DNA of 64,000 bases from Adiantum capillus-veneris (Eukaryota; Streptophyta; Polypodiopsida; Polypodiales; Pteridaceae). The translations under genes and the position numbers were made by a program. The notes below the pieces were generated by a model, which saw only the letters and a list, made by a program, of their open reading frames with translations, ran no database searches and was not told the DNA's origin. Shown piece after piece: positions 61,099 to 64,000 of this stretch (its first letter is position 1; every line of letters starts with the position of its first letter). The DNA lies in the NCBI GenBank assembly GCA_014529385.2, contig CM043966.1:107812587-107876586 (forward strand), written 5' to 3'.

Positions 61099-62880
61099 AG
61101 GAGAAACACAAGAGAATCATCAAGTGCTGCACTATCAGTGGAAACAAGAGGAAGGCTTAAGGAGAGGTTCAAAAACCAAAAGGGTCGTGATCGCTCAAGG
61201 CGGAGCAAGTCACGCACAAAGTCAGTTCTTGAATGTTGGAACTGCGGCAAGAAGGGCCACGTCAAGAAGGATTGCTGGTCCAAGAAGAAGAAGGAGACAG
61301 AGTCTCAAGACAACAAGCCAACATCGGAGGCCAATGTGGCAGGTAAAGTAGAGCAAGATGCTCTAATTCTCTCATTAGACAATGTGTCTAATTCCTGGAT
61401 AGTAGATTTCGGGGCTTCATTCCATGCGACACCACACAAGCAACATTTCCAAGACTACACCAAAGGTAATTTTGGGTATGTATACTTGGGAGATGATGAA
61501 GCTTGTGAGATTGTCGGCAAAGGTACAGTTTCTATCAAAATTGCTAAGGGAAAAGAATGGAAGCTTAAAGATGTTAGGCATGTTTCTTCTCTTCGCAAAA
61601 ATTTGATCTCTACAGGACAATTGGACGATGAAGGTCACAACATTGCATTCGAAAACAAACGGTGGAAGATCTCAAAGGGATCTTTGGTGGTTTCCAAGGG
61701 TGAAAAAGTCGGTACACTTTACTTGTGTACTGTTAGCACGCAACCTTCAGCTTGTGCAACAACTACAGAAGTTGAGAGTGCGGTGTGGCACTACCGACTT
61801 GGGCATATGAGTGCCAAAGGAATGCAAATGCTTCAAACAAAGAAGCTTCTACCAGGTTTGAAAGAAGTGGACTTAGAGTTCTGTGAAGATTGTGTTTATG
61901 GTAAACAAAAGAGGGTAAAATTTCAAAAATCAGGAAATGAAAGAAAAAATAAAAAACTTGAGTTGGTTCATTCTGATGTTTGGGGTCCTACAAGTACACC
62001 ATCACTTGGTGGCTCATTGTACTATGTAACATTCATAGACGATGCGACTAGAAAAACATGGGTTTATATCATGAAGAATAAATCCGATGTATTTTCCATA
62101 TTTCAAAGGTGGAACGACTTTGTGGAGAATGAAACAGGTACCAAGGTTAAATGCCTCAGATCCGACAATGGAGGCGAATATTGCAGCCAAGCTTTTGAAA
62201 GCTTTTGTGCTAGCAATGGCATTAGGAGGCAAAGGACAACCCCGAGGACACCTCAACAAAATGGGATTTTGGAAAGGATGAACAGGACAATCATGGAACG
62301 AGCACGAAGCATGCGGCTACATGCAGGCCTACCGCTTGAGCTTTGGGTGGAAGCTGTAAGTACGTCTGTGTACTTAATCAATCGGTCACCCTCAACGGCA
62401 TTGGATGGGGGAGTTCCAGAAGAGGCATGGACAGGTAAACCGGTGAATTATGCATTTCTCAAAGTGTTTGGGTGTGAGGCTTTCATGCACATAGATAGAA
62501 GCCTAAGATCAAAGTTAGATGCAAAGTCCAAAAAGTGTTTCTTCATTGGCTATGGAGAAGGAGACTTTGGGTATCGCCTATGGAATCCTGAAGATGGTAA
62601 AATATTAAGGAGTAGGGATGTAATTTTTAACGAACAAAATATGTACAAAGATTACTTGGAAAGAAAACAAACAAAAGAAACAGGTGATGAGTACATGGAG
62701 CTTGAGGACGGTGAAGACTCAAGGACTGCAAACGGTGACAATGTGCAACAACATCAACCAAATGAGGAGCCTCAACCTATTCCCCGAAGATCTACAAGAG
62801 CAAGTAGACCTCCAGAAAGGTTTGTTCCTTCCTTCAACCATCTCTTGATCTCAGATTCTGGAGAGCCGGAGAAGCTATGC
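61099..62880 (+). pseudogene. Copia CCHC, protease and integrase
   Basis: Same frame as gag. A CCHC knuckle (CWNCGKKGHVKKDC) lies at 61234-61275. The protease motif WIVDFGASFHAT is at about 61396-61431; the catalytic triplet is Asp-Phe-Gly instead of Asp-Ser/Thr-Gly (TTC at 61408-61410). The integrase HHCC zone is at about 61786-61910 (HYRLGH...FCEDCVYGK). The DDE core has Asp in HSDVWGP, Asp in RSDNGGEY and Glu in ILERMNRT, all present. A Copia-type GKxxPxxxL-like PVNYAFLKVFGCEAF and an Arg/Pro-rich linker (RSTRASRPPERF) follow before the shift. Confidence 0.93.
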
Positions 62881-64000
62881 AACATGATTCCAAAGAAGAA
62901 TGGACGAAGAGCATGCAAGTGGAGATGGACTCACTACATCGCAACCAAACATGGGAGTTGGTTGATTCGCCTAAAGGTAAGCGGGCACTTCAAAACAAAT
63001 GGGTGTACAAGCTAAAGGAAGAAGAAGGTGGGAAGAAAAGGTACAAGTCTAGGCTTGTGGTAAAAGGTTTTTCTCAAAAGAAAGGTATTGACTTCAATGA
63101 AATATTTTCTCCTGTTCTCAAAATGAACTCAATTAGGCTTGTCTTAAGCCTTGTGGCTGCTCATGATTTAAATCTCGAGCAAATGGATGTAAATACGGCA
63201 TTCCCTCATGGTGACTTAGAGGAGGAAATCTACATGCTTCAACCAAAGGGGTATGAAGTAAAAGGTAAGGAGAATATGGTTTGCAGATTAAAGAAGAGCT
63301 TGTATGGTTTAAAGCAAGCATCAAGAAAATGGTACTTGAAGTTTGATCGATGGATGTTGGATCATGGATTCACAAGATGCAACTCGGATCACTGCGTCTA
63401 CACGGAGAATTTGGGAGATGGGAAATTCATCATCCTAATGTTGTATGTTGATGACATGTTGATTGCAAGTGCTAACATGCAGGACATCAAAGACCTAAAA
63501 GAGGAGCTGTCCAAATATTTTTCAATGAAAGATTTAGGTGCTGCAAAGAGGATACTTGGTATGAAAATATCAAGGGACAGGACGAAGAAGACAATAAAGC
63601 TATCTCAAAAAGATTACATCAAGAAGGTACTAGAAAGGTTTGCAATGCAAAATGACAAACCAGTTTCTACACCTTTGGCTGGTCATTTTAAACTAACGAA
63701 GGATATGTGTCCAAAGACACAAGAGGAGATAGCCTATATGTCTAAAGTTCCATATGCTGCAGCGGTAGGTTCTCTAATGTATGCTATGGTCTGGACAAGG
63801 CCAGACATTGCACATGCAGTGGGAGTTGTGAGTAGGTTCATGGACAACCCAGGTAAAGAGCATTGGCAAGCTGTGAAGTGGATACTTAGGTATCTAAAAG
63901 GGACAACAACAAATGCTTTGTATTTTGGAGGAACTGATATTTTTCTAGAAGGGTATGCTGATGCAGATATGGCAGGTGACAAAGATACTCGAAGGAGCAC
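62881..64000 (+). CDS. Copia reverse transcriptase and start of RNase H
   Basis: After a frameshift between about 62868 and 62885 the frame is open to the window end. It shows NKWVYKLKEEEGG, SRLVVKGFSQKKGIDFNEIF, SLYGLKQASRKW, the catalytic LYVDDMLIAS (YVDD at 63444-63455), LGMKISRD, AVGSLMYAMVWTRPDI and, at the end, EGYADADMAGDKDTRRS (RNase H first Asp). All expected RT blocks are present in order. The upstream frame instead runs on to a stop at 63015. Confidence 0.92.

Larger units (their letters stand above)
59729..64000 (+). mobile_element. Ty1/Copia element, 5' LTR through RNase H start (runs off window)
   Basis: 5' LTR (59729-60461), PBS (60464-60475), gag, CCHC, protease, integrase, RT and the start of RNase H, all on the plus strand and in Copia order (integrase before RT). 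The reading frame is open over very long stretches, so the copy is young. It has a TGA between gag and pol, a changed protease active site and one frameshift before RT. The 3' LTR lies beyond the window, so LTR divergence and the TSD cannot be checked. Confidence 0.95.

Noticed and set aside
61417-62259. Minus-strand frames under the Copia pol
   Set aside because: Antisense shadows of a clearly coding plus strand.

Overview
This window is nuclear DNA of a land plant. Nothing in it suggests bacterial, plastid or mitochondrial sequence. Plant markers are the first exon of an MRG-type chromodomain gene, a pentatricopeptide-repeat (PPR) gene relic, a SWIM zinc-finger gene relic, plant-style Ty3/Gypsy chromoviruses, a Copia element and primer-binding sites typical of plant LTR retrotransposons. 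The style (many long GA/CT/AC tracts, this mix of repeats, PLS-like PPR wording) reminds me of a fern or another non-flowering vascular plant. That is an impression, not a proof.

Almost everything is repeat or relic. 1-7000: LINE fragments, a charged ORF relic, GTACGTAC-rich patches, and the one good host gene piece (MRG exon 1, minus strand, 3897-4022). 7859-9780: a decayed protein-kinase-like gene. 10358-28573: retroelement territory built around a degenerate ~280-bp repeat, each unit carrying a 24-bp palindrome, followed by decayed gag-like frames and a candidate LTR with a TATA box (27675-28573). A short-LTR chromovirus (16934-22951, minus) is inserted inside this array; remove it and the repeat spacing becomes regular again. 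SWIM and zinc-knuckle relics (12450-14690, minus) lie between the two array segments.

28576-38910: an LTR of a third family ('C', plus orientation) is split by an 8.2-kb LTR element ('B', 30621-38851, minus) with ~1.1-kb LTRs, a PBS, a polypurine tract and no recognisable reverse transcriptase. The leader of B carries the second palindrome array (35267-37155). 40500-43690 is a chromovirus relic lacking gag and protease. 44000-53300 is rich in microsatellites and minisatellites, with a Copia RNase H scrap, a PPR relic, two copies of a foldback element and a trio of small hairpins. 53760-57736 is an inverted copy of element C (gag relic plus a 2-kb LTR). 59729-64000 is the 5' three-quarters of a young-looking Copia element that runs off the window.

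The most interesting signal is the palindrome array. Two related but distinct array families sit in the leaders of LTR elements, between the PBS side and the first ORF. Unit spacing is about 284 bp. The palindrome arms differ between and within families by paired changes that keep the symmetry, while the CGCG centre decays mainly by CpG transitions. This could be a dimerisation, packaging or regulatory module of a non-autonomous retrotransposon lineage.
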